Assembly (NCBI RefSeq): GCF_000203815.1
Contig: NW_004457737.1
Span: forward strand, 1,612,001 to 1,676,000
Reading direction: 5' to 3'
From: Cavenderia fasciculata
Lineage: Eukaryota > Evosea > Eumycetozoa > Acytosteliales > Cavenderiaceae
DNA: 64,000 bases
How positions within the stretch are numbered: position 1 is the stretch's first letter; the number at the start of each line of letters is the position of its first letter. The translations under genes and the position numbers were made by a program. A model generated the notes under the pieces. That model had not been told where the DNA came from, made no database searches, and saw nothing but the letters and a program-made list of their open reading frames with translations. Positions 10,757 to 21,543 of this stretch are shown here, in pieces.

Positions 10757-11956
10757 TTGTTTTATGTCTAATTGTCTAATTATCGATAGTCTTCGCTACT
10801 ACTACTACTACTACTACTCCTTTGAATAAAATGGTCTATACGAATGTTTCACATGAAAGTATATGGTTGCTATATTAATCGAGCTCGATAATCTTGTATC
10901 TATAAATATTAAAAAGTAATATATTTATCTTTATCTCTTTGCTGCAATGACACAATGATTGATGATGATGAAGATAGGCAGGCAGGGAACCAACCAAACT
11001 ATTTTTATGAATGGTCGCGACTATGTGTTTAAACGGCAAAAACAAGCAAAATATCCCAGGGAGCGTCTAGACTACTCCTCCTACAACCTTTTTTACAAAT
11101 CGGTCAAAGCTTTGGGAGCGAGCCCTTAAATTTTAGTCAAAATATCACCCTACAACAACACTACAAAAAAAAACAACAATCCTACTTGTGTCTGGAACAC
11201 ACAATGAATGATGTGGATGTGATGTTGAAAGAGATAAACAGATAAGTCCTATACTTTTAGTAGATTTGAGTTTGAAGCGAGGACGAGGATGAACAATCGG
11301 GAAATTTACATCATCATATGTTGGCACATATACACACGCATACCACATCTCGTACAAATCTCGATCTGTTTATAATTATTGTCTATCCTCTTTTTTGTGG
11401 ACCCGAAACCACAAATAGTGCACCACCAACAATTGGGGCAGTGGATCTACTTTGAAAAACAATTGGACAAGAGAGTAGATCTACCATGAAGGTCCCAGGA
11501 AGAAACGAAAAAGTTTTCTCAAGATCTGTCGCAAAGGTATACCGAAAAGGACGAATCTTGTTTTCGTTTTGTGGACTTGGTTCAATCGTTACGGTGGGTG
11601 GAGTACGTTGGATGGTTTAACATGCCACAAACAGGATACCCTCTCCCAAATCGTTGCATGATGATGACACTAATAACAAACAATAGTGCTACTAAATTAA
11701 AGGAGAGGAGCAATAGGGGATCTAAATCCCAAACAATCGATTGATAAGGTTGTATAAATAGAAAACGAAAGACACATTTTGTATTATATAACACAGCAAA
11801 GCAAAGCACCATTCATCAACAACTCATCATCAACTCCTCGTTCGCATAATCATTGTATCATACACACATTTTGTTATAATACAAACATATAAATACATAT
11901 ACAAATACATACATACATATAAATACAAACAAATAGATAGAGAAAGAGATAAAAAC
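10716..11956. other. Intergenic between the Vti1-like gene and kmo
   Basis: 1.24 kb. It has (CT)n at 10727-10754, TAC repeats at 10797-10815, and a patch of higher-complexity, more GC-rich sequence at about 11010-11620 with no convincing open frame. A 10-bp palindrome GTAGATCTAC is at 11475-11484, with a similar GTGGATCTAC about 30 bases upstream. It is probably the kmo regulatory region; I see no RNA gene. Confidence 0.5.
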
Positions 11957-13545
11957 ATGTCTGAAAAAAATACACCACCACCTACACCTCCAAGACCTGC
12001 TGCAACAATGAAATCATCTTCATCAACAGCATCACTAGAAGCACATGAGCAACCAGTTGAAAATATATCAATCTTTGGATCAGGTTTGGCTGGTTCAGCA
12101 ATAGGTATGTTTAAAAAATAATAATTATTACAATCAAATAATTGATGGTTAATCATTTATTTATTTCCTTTTCCTTTTTCCTTTACTTTTTTTTAGCATT
12201 ATTATTAAAAAATAGAGGATTTACAAATATAACTGTTTATGAAAAGAGATCAAGGAGTGAACAAAAGGCAAGCTGGAATAGAGGTAGATCGATTAACATG
12301 AGTCTTTCATTTAGAGGAATGAAGACTCTGGAAAAGTGTGGCATTTTACCTCAGATTTTGGAAGAGGGTGTGCCAATGCGTGGCAGAATGATTCATCATT
12401 TGGACGGATCCAAAAACTTCCATCCCTATTCACCAGACCCCAACAAATTCTTGCTTTCCATCTCGAGAGACATGTTGAATGAAAAGCTTCGTCAACATGT
12501 TGAGGGATCAGAGAGTGTCCAGTTCCTCTACAACCAACAGGTCAAGGAGGTCAATCCACGTGGCTGCACCTTTACCGTCAAGGACACTAGCAACAATGTC
12601 ACCCGTACCATGTCGACCAGTACCATGATTGGTTGCGACGGTGCCTTTTCAGCGGTACGTCAATCGATGGCTCGTTTCCCACGTCACGAATACAACCAAC
12701 ACTATATGGAGCATGGATACAAGGAGTTGCGTATTCCAGCCGGACCCAATGGTGAATTCCAACTTGAAAAGGAGTGTCTCCATATTTGGCCACGTGGAGG
12801 ATACATGATGATCGCTCTCCCCAACAAAGATGGTTCGTTCACCGTCACACTCTTTTTCCCATTCGAGGGTGATGGAAGCAGTTTTGAGTCGCTCAACACA
12901 CCCGAGCGTATCGACCGTTTCTTTAGAACCAAATTCCCCGATGCCGCGCCACTCATCCCTTCGCTGATCGAAGATTTCGAGACCAATCCAGTTTGTACAT
13001 TACTCACCATCAAAACGTATCCATGGGCTATCGACGGTCGTGCCGTCCTTGTAGGCGACGCTGCCCACGCCATCGTGCCATTCTACGGTCAGGGTATGAA
13101 CGCCGCTTTTGAAGACGTCCTCGAACTATACAACTGCATTATCGAGCAGCTGCCCATTGAAGAGGCCGTGTCACCTCGTCCCACACTCAACATGGACCAG
13201 TTGGCCCAAGCCTACGCCAAATACCAAACAGCAAGAAAGAAAAATTCAGATGCCATCTCTGAAATGGCTATTGAAAACTTCCTCGAGATGCGTGATACTG
13301 TCCAAGACGACTTGTTTGTCTTTAAGAAAAAGGTCGAGCATCTCTTGGAGCAGCGATTCCCCGGCCGTTACATCTCGCGTTACGAACTCATCTCCTTTTC
13401 CCACATCCCTTACAAAGATGCACAACGTATAGGCAAACTCAACCAAGAAATCTTGAATGTCCTCTGTAAAGATGCAAGATTAAATTTAAATAATATCGAT
13501 CTTACAATGGCAAATAATTTAATTAAATTGTTACTAGATAAATAA
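11957..13545 (+). CDS. kmo: Kynurenine 3-monooxygenase
   Basis: Exons 11957-12104 and 12197-13545 give 498 residues. KMO is a flavoprotein hydroxylase of the kynurenine pathway of tryptophan breakdown; it makes 3-hydroxykynurenine with NADPH and O2, usually at the outer mitochondrial membrane. Seen: the FAD dinucleotide fold IFGSGLAGSAIALLLKNRG at the exon junction (residues about 40-58), the following acidic strand VYEKR, WNRGRSINMSLSFRG, and the GD motif VGDAAHAIVPFYGQGMNAAFED near 334. Residues 1-37 are a Pro/Ser/Thr-rich extension. Codon usage from 12300 to 13450 favours C/G-ending codons far more than flanking genes, as expected for high expression. The C-terminus is helical. Other aromatic-ring monooxygenases share the fold, but the motif set fits KMO. 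Confidence 0.93.
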
Positions 13546-14979
13546 AAGTATCGAATAAATATATTAGATAAATGTCTGTGTGATTATTTAAAGAGATTGA
13601 TTCGAGGCATAAACTAAACCGAACTTGAACCTAATCAAAATTCGTGTAGGGATGGGCCGACGAATTTCATCCCCTCCTCTCCTTTCAACAATCTTTGCTT
13701 GGTGTTTTTTGCCGAGTTTGGACACAAACGGTCAGTTTGTTTTTTTTTTTAAAATTTTTTTTTGGTGGCATTGTCCACACTCCCACTGAACCGGCGGCAT
13801 CCCTATAATTATTTAATACAACGTTGTAACCCATCTCTCTCTGATTTATTATTATAGGTGTTTGTTTAAATATATATATATATATAAAATATATTTATTA
13901 TAGATAGTCAGTCAGTCGAACAGAATACATTTAATCACAGGTTAGATAATATTATACAGGTAGATATAGTTACATACAAACATAGATACTCGTTCACATC
14001 ATATCAAAAACAAAAAGAAGAAACGAAAGAGAGAGAGAGAGAGAGAGAGAATAATAGCATTCTTTAGTTATACAACAGTAAGAAGTATGATGATTTTATG
14101 GTATAATATTTAGTATTTTGTTAGACGTCTAATTAAACGAAGGAGAAAAAGACGATTGTTGATGATGATGATGATGATGATGTTGTTGTTGGATATACTG
14201 ACACGATGATAAATGATGACAACGAATATATATGACATCTCTTAAACACTACACTCGTTCACTCACTCACACCCAACACCAAGAAACAAATAGATAGATA
14301 GATAGATAGAGTGAGAAAGAGATATAGTGAGAGATCTATATAATTTAATTTAGGTGTGGTTGTTTAGTTTGCTTCACAATTATGGGTGTTTGTAATTAAT
14401 TACAAACACATTAGCAAGCAACCAATCATTCACTCACTCACTCATTCATTCATTCATTCCTTTATCCTCTTCTAAACTTTCACACCCATTCATTATATAC
14501 ATGTATAACGACTACTACTGTACTGTATAATAATAATAATAATAATTGGGCAACAACAACAAAAGTATTTTTTATGACTATTATAATTTGAATGATGTAT
14601 CATTAAAACGGAAAGACAGACAACAACCAACAACTATAATAATAATAATCTTTTATCCACCAATTCATTCAAATGATCTATAGATTAGACTATCATTATT
14701 GTTACCATTAACAAAACAACAACAACAACATCATCAACATCATCATCATCATCATCTTGCAACCAATAATAGTTCTCTTCATTCTTTTTGTTTTTCTATT
14801 GTTGTGTTGTCACTTTCTATTCTTTCGTGTATTTCATTCCCATATTCTAATTACCTCTTCCCATTCTTAATTTTAACACTACTACTACTACTACTACTAC
14901 TATAGAAAGGAAAAGAAAGAAAAGAAAGAAAGAACAAACACAACAACATATAACAACAACAACAAAAACTTTGAACACA
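13546..14979. other. Intergenic upstream of the SepA/Cdc7-like kinase
   Basis: 1.43 kb. It contains a more GC-rich patch at 13600-13810, (GA)n at 14023-14049, ATG/GAT trinucleotide repeats near 14160-14185, GATA repeats near 14290-14312, and CTA repeats near 14877-14904. A 24-bp perfect palindrome is listed separately. No coding signal recognised. Confidence 0.55.
14386..14409. promoter_or_regulatory. 24-bp perfect palindrome with TAATTAATTA core
   Basis: The left half GTGTTTGTAATT is followed at once by its exact reverse complement. The centre reads TAATTAATTA, two overlapping homeodomain-type cores. It lies about 570 bases upstream of the kinase start codon. A regulatory role is inference. 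Confidence 0.5.
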
Positions 14980-17502
14980 ATGGATACAAATGATCCTTTT
15001 TCCAAATATGTAAGTAATCATTAAATATAATATAGAGAATGAATAAACCTCTAATACTATCTATCTATCTATTTTGTAGCAAATTGGAGAAGTAGTAGGT
15101 AAAGGAGCATTTGGTAAAGTTTATAAAGCATTAAATATTGAAACTGGTGATTTCTGTGCAATCAAACAAATAGAGAAATCAATCATTTCAGAAAAACAAT
15201 TACCTTCTATATTGGTAAGTTAAAAGAAGAAGAAGAAGAAGAAGAAGAAGAAAACAACTTTATTTTCTTTTTCTAACCCTCCCTCCCTCCTATCTTTTTT
15301 ACTCTTTTGTAGCAAGAAATCAAATTATTACAAACTTTACGACATAATAATATTGTTAGATTTATCGAATCACATGAAACATCAAAATATTTATTCTTTG
15401 CATTGGAATTTGTAGAAGGAGGAACATTGGGAAAGATGGTAAAACGTTATGGCAATTTTCAAGAACCTCTGCTTTGCAGATACGTATGCCAAGTACTTGG
15501 TGGTCTAGCATATCTTCACGAGAAGGGAGTCATTCATCGAGACATTAAAAGCGATAATATATTGATCACCAAGGATGGTGTAATTAAATTGGCTGATTTT
15601 GGTTCTTGTACCTACAGTGCTCTCGATAGAAAATTAACTGTAGTTGGTACACCTTTTTGGATGGCTCCTGAAGTTATTCAGGTAAGATATATAAATACAT
15701 ATGTATAGAGAATATTCTATAGAAAAGTTGTAGAATCGAGAATAATAATATTAATAATTTCTATATATGTTTAGATGGATATGAATGCAAGATCGACAGC
15801 TTGTGATATTTGGAGTTTGGGATGTACAATTTTAGAGTTATTAACTGGTAACCCACCATATTGGGATCTTGGAACGATGCCGGCCATGTTTGCCATGGTC
15901 AACAATCCACATCCACCCATACCGGCCAATATATCGGCCGAGTTGAAGAGTTTTTTGTTGGCATGTTTTATGAGAGACATTAACAAGAGACCGACCGCAA
16001 ACCAACTGCTCGAACACCCATGGATCAAAAATCAACAGGCACAAGACCAAGACCACCCTATCAAGCATCAAAGAGGAGGCAGCAAGCTGTCGGTATCGAC
16101 TCACGCCGAGGGATACCAAGACGAGGCGGTTGAAGAAGACGAAAACGATCTCAAGGAGAGAATCGCTATTTTGGAGCTACAGAAAAAGGAGCAAGCTCAA
16201 ACCATCCAAAAATTAAAATACCATTTTGTAAAGGCACTAAAAGAGAAAAAGGCAATGAAAGAGATGATTGCACAGCTCGTTCAAGAGCGTGATGGATACA
16301 TGATAAAACTAGGATTGAATCCTCCCCCTCCACCACCCATCCTATTACAAACACAACTCACACCTGGATCGACACCAACACGCGCTGCTCTCGAAAATGC
16401 AAACGAAGTGATCAACGCAACTGGAGGATCACAACACAAAACACATCATCTTCGAACGGGCAGCCAGAGCAGTCCGCTGTTGAAGAGTTCTGGCTCGTTT
16501 AGAGCTGGCAACTCGAGTGGTAGTCACTCGGCAGGTGACAGTCTCAACAATGGCGGAGGTCACGGTTCATCTTCATCTTCATCGTCGTCGCGAGCTTCCA
16601 TGGCAAACATCCTCAACAATGAATTCTTCCAACCTCCCGACAGCTACTCTGACGAAGAGGACACCCCGTCCTCGCCGATGGGATCGCATGAATACCTCAT
16701 GAACGCACCCACCCTCAGCGATCTTCATATAATGGGACCACCCAAGGTCACCAAGCGTCCCGACCAACAGATGGGCGGCTACCTATCGTCTGGATCGAAC
16801 CTACAAGTGTACAGCAAGGAGTCGACCGTCGCAGACGTTTATTCAAAATCACCCCACCAATACTCTGTCGGTGGTGGGCTGACTGTAAATGCAAGCAATC
16901 AAAATTTAGAACAACAACAACAAGTAAATAATAGCAATAGCAATAGAAAACCACCAATGTTACAAAAAGAATCTTCACAAAAGGGTTTGTTGAATCAATA
17001 TATATCATCACCATCAAGGGAAAGAAGAGACAGCATTGGAAGTAGTGGGAAAACAACGTTGGATGGAAGTGGGATGCTGATTAGTGGCGGCAGCAGCGGC
17101 GGTAGCAGTATTGGCAGTAGCAATCTATTAAGCACGAGTCATGGCAGCATAGGGTCTACTGGATACAGCGCAATGTCGTCCAAAAAGTCAAATACCGTTT
17201 TACCTACCATTTCAATCAATCACCAACAGGAACTCGAAAAGGAGGAGCAGCACGTGCCACCCGTCGAACAGGTTGTCGTCAATGTGCAGCCACCCCGTGT
17301 TGGAGACACTTGCAAGGTCAAGTGTGGCGAGTTGGGTTGGTACGACGCCATTGTCGAACTTGTCAGCGGTACAACCTTTGTCGTCACAATCAAACCATTC
17401 AATATCAAACAAGAAGTTTCTCATTCCGATGTCACCCTCGCACCTTTACAATTACCTGATAATACCAAAAAGAAAGGAAAATTTAATCTTTTCAAAAAAT
17501 AG
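14980..17502 (+). CDS. SepA/Cdc7-like STE-family protein kinase with Tudor-like C-terminus
   Basis: Exons 14980-15009, 15080-15214, 15313-15681 and 15775-17502 give 753 residues. The kinase domain (about 10-275) has all catalytic motifs: [11 protein letters not shown], the Lys in [32 protein letters not shown] and the invariant Arg in [15 protein letters not shown]. It resembles the Cdc7 (fission yeast)/MAP3K-epsilon/SepA group that controls septation and cytokinesis. A coiled coil follows at about 305-355 ([20 protein letters not shown]), then PPPPPP and a long Ser/Gly/Asn-rich region. At about 685-735 a small beta-rich segment ([22 protein letters not shown]...) looks Tudor/agenet-like and the protein ends in a basic tail. 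D. discoideum SepA is longer, so this may be a paralogue. Confidence 0.88.
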
Positions 17503-17762
17503 AATAGAATAGAATATTTAAAAAAGAAAATCTTACTATAGTACAAATCAAAACAAAACAAGAATCATAATGTAATAAAACAATTTTGTATATACTTCTT
17601 AATTTATTACAATTTAATCCAAAAACTAAAAATATACAAACAAAACTAAAACAACAAATCATTCCATCACACCAACAACCACCCATGGAATAATTTTCAT
17701 TCTCATTCGGTCAAAACGACAGTTGAATCAGAAGAGATAAAAGAAAGAGATAAGAGAGAGAG

Positions 17763-18776
17763 ATGTCAGATCTGAATAGTACTACATCACCTCCTTCTGT
17801 ACCAGTTGAACTACCACAACCAATCAAAAAAAAGATAGTGTTGAGAAGATCTGCTGCAAAAGAAGTATTTCCTCCAACACCTAAATATAAAGTTGAACAA
17901 CAACAACAACAAGAGCAATCTATTTTGTCAAGTGAATCACTCAAACCATCTTGTAGACATGGTTCAATAACTCGTTTTAGGTACCTTGTTTATTGTTTCA
18001 GATACCCCATGAACAACAAGACTTATTAATTCATTGCTCTATCTATTTATTCAGATATCTAACAGAAAAGAATGAAAATGAATCTTCATCATCATCATCA
18101 TCATCTTTATTGGATATTAAAAGAATCATTGAAATTGAATTTCAATTTGATAAAGAAGATGAAAATACATTTAAACCTGGTGATTATCTTAGTATATTTG
18201 CACCAAACCCATTCAATGTTGTAGAATCTATTGCCAATAGATTGAATCTAAATTTAAATGATCGATTAGACATTGAAATGATCGTCGTTCAAGAAGGAAA
18301 GGTTGTAAATCTACCAGATAATTTAAAGAGAGCAAACGCAAGAACAATCGGTTATCTATTATCACATGAATTGGATATATGTGGCATTCCATCAAAGAGA
18401 TTACTTAGACTGTTGGGTGAAAATGCAAGCGATCAAGAGGAAAAGAAGAAATTGGTTCATTTATCATCAATCGAAGGAAAGGAGGATTATAATCAAATGA
18501 TTGGAAATCGTATCACTCTATTGGATCTATTGATTAGTTATCCATCCATATCAAACATTCCATTACACTATTTGGTTGATTTCATCTCTCCATTGGTACC
18601 ACGAGACTATTCTATATCATCATCTCCACTATCATCACAACCTCGTCATGCAACCGTCGTCTTTTCAGTAGTCGATATGAACATTAATCAAAAGGAAATT
18701 AAAGGTCTATGTACTAGTTGGTTAGAAGATAAATGTAATGAATCTATTTTAAATAATATTCAACAATTAAATATTG

Positions 18777-18811
<35 letters not shown>

Positions 18812-19456
18812 ACAACAACAATAATTAATAATATACCATATGAAATTAAACCAACAAATCATTTTACATTACCAAAGGATACTTTAAAGACACCAATGAT
18901 TATGATTGGTCCTGGAACTGGTGTTGCTCCATTTATTGGTTTTCTTTCCCATTTGGAGAAAACTAAACAACCCGATCTAAAACTGGCAGAAACATGGTTA
19001 TTCTTTGGTTGTAGAAGTGAATCATATGACTTTATCTATCGCGATGAAATAGAGTCTTTTGTAAAGAATGGTACACTGTCACATCTTGTTACAGCATTTT
19101 CAAGAGAATCAAAGGATCAATCTAGTCAACCATTGGGTTACGTTCAATCAAAATTATTAAATCATTCATCACAATTATTTAATTTAATTACAAATAATAA
19201 TGCTACCATTTATATTTGTGGGTAAGTAAAAAAACAAACAATCAACATTATTAGAGTATTATTATTATTATTAAATATCCATATATATTAACAATTTATA
19301 TAATTTTAGTGATGCAAAGGGGATGGCAGTTGGAGTAAAATCAGCATTTATAGAAATAGTTAAAAAAGAATTGAAAATGATGATGACAAACAAGCAAATG
19401 AAATTGTTTCTCAATGGATTGCAGATAAAAGATATCTATTAGATGTTTGGTCTTGA
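17763..19456 (+). CDS. Methionine synthase reductase/CPR-like FAD-NADPH reductase, apparent frameshift
   Basis: Exons 17763-17980, 18055-19221 and 19310-19456. The protein (about 510 residues) is the FAD/NADPH half of the diflavin reductases; no flavodoxin (FMN) domain precedes it. Seen: PGDYLSIF near residue 110, the FAD motif PRDYSISSSPL, CTSWL as in methionine synthase reductase, the NADPH motif GPGTGVAPFIGF, FFGCRSE, and the final YICGDAKGMA. In frame the protein ends FIEIVKKELKMMM..., with a stop at 19440-19442. One base over, the next codons read NDDDKQANEIVSQWIADKRYLLDVWS and stop at 19454-19456, which is the classic C-terminus of the family (terminal aromatic stacking on FAD). So one base appears to be missing in or near the A6 run at about 19361-19366. 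Error or real truncation cannot be told here. Confidence 0.8.
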
Positions 19457-19500
19457 AGATCCCTTGATACTAGGCCTTTTTGGAAAATAAATAGTAGTAG

Positions 19501-20526
19501 TTAACTTTTATTAATCATTAATTCAATGTGAAATGAAGGATAGGTTGTTAATTTTTTGTTGTTTACATTATTATTATTATTATTATTATTTACTGGTAAT
19601 GAGGTATTATATCTTTTGGCAATTGTTAGTTTTGGCAATAGATGACGAGCAGATCTATTCATCATAAATGATAATAAACCTTGTTCATAGATTTGACAAA
19701 TAATGATTGGTGGTTGAAATGAATCAATCTCCATTTGAACATTATCTGTAAATTGAGAGTAACTTGCTATTAATCCAATCGACTTGTTTCCAGTAGTACC
19801 AGACTTTTCTATGAATCTTGAGAGTGTAGACTCCATTTCTCGAAGCACTGATGGACCAACCTTTTTCTTTAATTTTTTACACTGTACAATTACGTTGAAA
19901 GTTGTTTCACCAAACTCCCAAACACCATTTAAATCGATTCCTTTGTCTCCTGCTCCTCCTACCCTATTCAACTTGAATCCAAATTGTGATAATTGTTCTA
20001 TAACCAACTTTTCAAATTCTGTTCCTATCCATACATTTGATATCATCTCTTCTCCTTTTACTGGTTCCTCGAGAATTTGGCTTGTTACTTCTTCTTCTTC
20101 CTCTCCTTCTTGATCATTTTCATATTCTTCTATATATTGGTCACCTTGTTGTTGTAGTTGCTGTTGGTTGTTGGTAAATTCTGTGTCATCTTCATCTAAT
20201 GCAAACCATTTCTTTGTTTTCCATTTTGGTTCGATTGTTATTGTCTCTTTTGTTGTACTAATTTTCTTATTGTTTGCTGGTTTCTTTGATTTAACTATGG
20301 TGGTGGCAGCTGAGGATGGTGAATATATCTCTTCTTCTTTTTTCTTCTTTAAGAAATAGATAGACTCATGTACAATACCAACTTGTTTTTTTAGTTGAAT
20401 GGATGACAGAGGTTGTTTGTCGAATGTTGTTGTTGTTGGTCGATTCTTTGTTGAATAATAATAGTATTGACATGACTTGCTCCAACTTGAGAATAGAGTT
20501 GTTTGTATGTTCTTTGCACCAATCAT
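19501..20526 (-). CDS. Mitochondrial PD-(D/E)XK nuclease-like protein (Rrg7/DUF2034 type)
   Basis: Single exon. I chose ATG 20526 (341 residues) because it starts a mitochondrial-targeting-like, Arg/Lys/Ser/Tyr-rich stretch with no acids (IGAKNIQTTLFSSWSKSCQ); in-frame ATGs up to 20631 exist but add a hydrophobic stretch. The C-terminal domain (about 165-290) has GTEFEKLVIEQLSQFGF, GGAGDKGIDLNG and VIVQCKKLKKKVGP: Glu, Gly-Asp/Ile-Asp and Gln-x-Lys in the order of the Mrr/PD-(D/E)XK restriction-endonuclease fold. Yeast Rrg7 (DUF2034), needed for respiratory growth, has this fold, so a role in mitochondrial DNA or RNA upkeep is plausible inference. Acidic Gln-rich linker and an Asn run near 19565-19590. 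Its stop lies only 44 bases from the convergent reductase gene. Confidence 0.8.
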   Translation of the reverse strand: MIGAKNIQTTLFSSWSKSCQYYYYSTKNRPTTTTFDKQPLSSIQLKKQVGIVHESIYFLKKKKEEEIYSPSSAATTIVKSKKPANNKKISTTKETITIEPKWKTKKWFALDEDDTEFTNNQQQLQQQGDQYIEEYENDQEGEEEEEVTSQILEEPVKGEEMISNVWIGTEFEKLVIEQLSQFGFKLNRVGGAGDKGIDLNGVWEFGETTFNVIVQCKKLKKKVGPSVLREMESTLSRFIEKSGTTGNKSIGLIASYSQFTDNVQMEIDSFQPPIIICQIYEQGLLSFMMNRSARHLLPKLTIAKRYNTSLPVNNNNNNNNVNNKKLTTYPSFHIELMINKS

Positions 20527-20639
20527 GATTATAAAACATTGGTCAAGGACTTTTGAAAAAAAAAGAAACAAGACGTGAACAGGTAATTTTAAAAATTTAT
20601 TCATTTTTTTCATCTTCATTGCCATTATCACCCTAACTA

Positions 20640-21305
20640 TGATCTTCCTTCATTTCGTTTATCTTCGGTATGCAAACTTGATTCTTCCTCTCTTCTTCAT
20701 CATAATATGTATATTAATTCATACCTTCTCTTTTCTGCAGTTTCTTGCTGCCTCCTCAAATTATTTAGATACGACATCAGAGGATGGGATGAGTGGGAGC
20801 TCATTTACTCGATTATCAGGTGCACCATCACGCAAGTGTGACAAGAACCCTTTTTTGTCCAAGTATTTTGATCAATGGCAAATGGTTGGAAAGGTTAAGT
20901 TCTTTAAGTGTTGCGGCAAGAACACTGCTGCGCTTGTCGATGCCTTTGCACGTTTTTCCTTTAAACGCAGATGATATATGATTCTTGCAAGAGAATCCTT
21001 CGTGCCAAAGAGCAACATTGGTGGCAGTTTGTCGACATTGGTAGGTGCGACATTGGTAGGTGCTGCATTGGCGGGGATAGGAATGAGGGATAAAACAAGA
21101 GATATACCCACCACTGGTAAAGGTCTATTCCAAAGACCCTGTCGTTATCGAGATGAAGTTGAGACTCACTCCATACCTCACCATCTATGTCAAGGAGAAT
21201 GGTGGAATCGGATCTGAAGGGCGCTTGGGTGCTGAAGAACCAATCACATTTAATGGTAGAGTTGAATATGTCAACAATGTGGACATCTTAAACGACCTTT
21301 TTTAA
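20640..21305 (+). pseudogene. Decayed protein-coding remnant, family not recognised
   Basis: This stretch is richer in G and C than its flanks and holds protein-like fragments in different frames, but no gene model joins them. Examples: 20755-20841 (LKLFRYDIRGWDEWELIYSI, then a stop), a second-frame fragment around 20842-20970 (WQMVGKVKFFKCCGKNTAAL), and 21087-21305, open without an early ATG (VYSKDPVVIEMKLRL, then TIYVKENGGIGSEGRLGAEE, ending in NDLF and TAA). No GT-AG introns connect the pieces cleanly. I could not assign a domain. A degraded gene or a fragment of a mobile element are both possible. Confidence 0.45.
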
Positions 21306-21337
21306 AGTTAATTTCCTACCTCTGGAAGACAAATGCA

Positions 21338-21402
21338 GAAGAAAATCTTCTTGAATGTTATCTTTCAATGGTTTAAAAGTAGCAAACAAGAAGATTTTCT
21401 TC
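21338..21402. repeat. Inverted repeat able to form a long hairpin
   Basis: GAAGAAAATCTTCTTG at 21338-21353 is matched exactly by its reverse complement at 21387-21402, and the pairing continues a few more bases with one bulge. The loop is 33 bases. It lies between the decayed remnant and the 3' end of the kinase-RhoGAP gene. Confidence 0.7.
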
Positions 21403-21543
21403 TTGCACAACAAAATATGGTAAGAAACACCTATTTGATGATATTCACTAACTACACTTTGATTCATCTTTTCGAGAAACTATACCAACAACAACAATAA
21501 TATACTAGTGAAATAAAGTTTATTTAATTTCATCATTAATGTT

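Noticed and set aside
14381-14394. ACCCATAATT, similar to the DUSE element of dictyostelid ncRNA genes (minus strand)
   Set aside because: The expected start about 60 bases on is a GATA/GA simple repeat with no RNA-like structure; the match overlaps the 24-bp palindrome.
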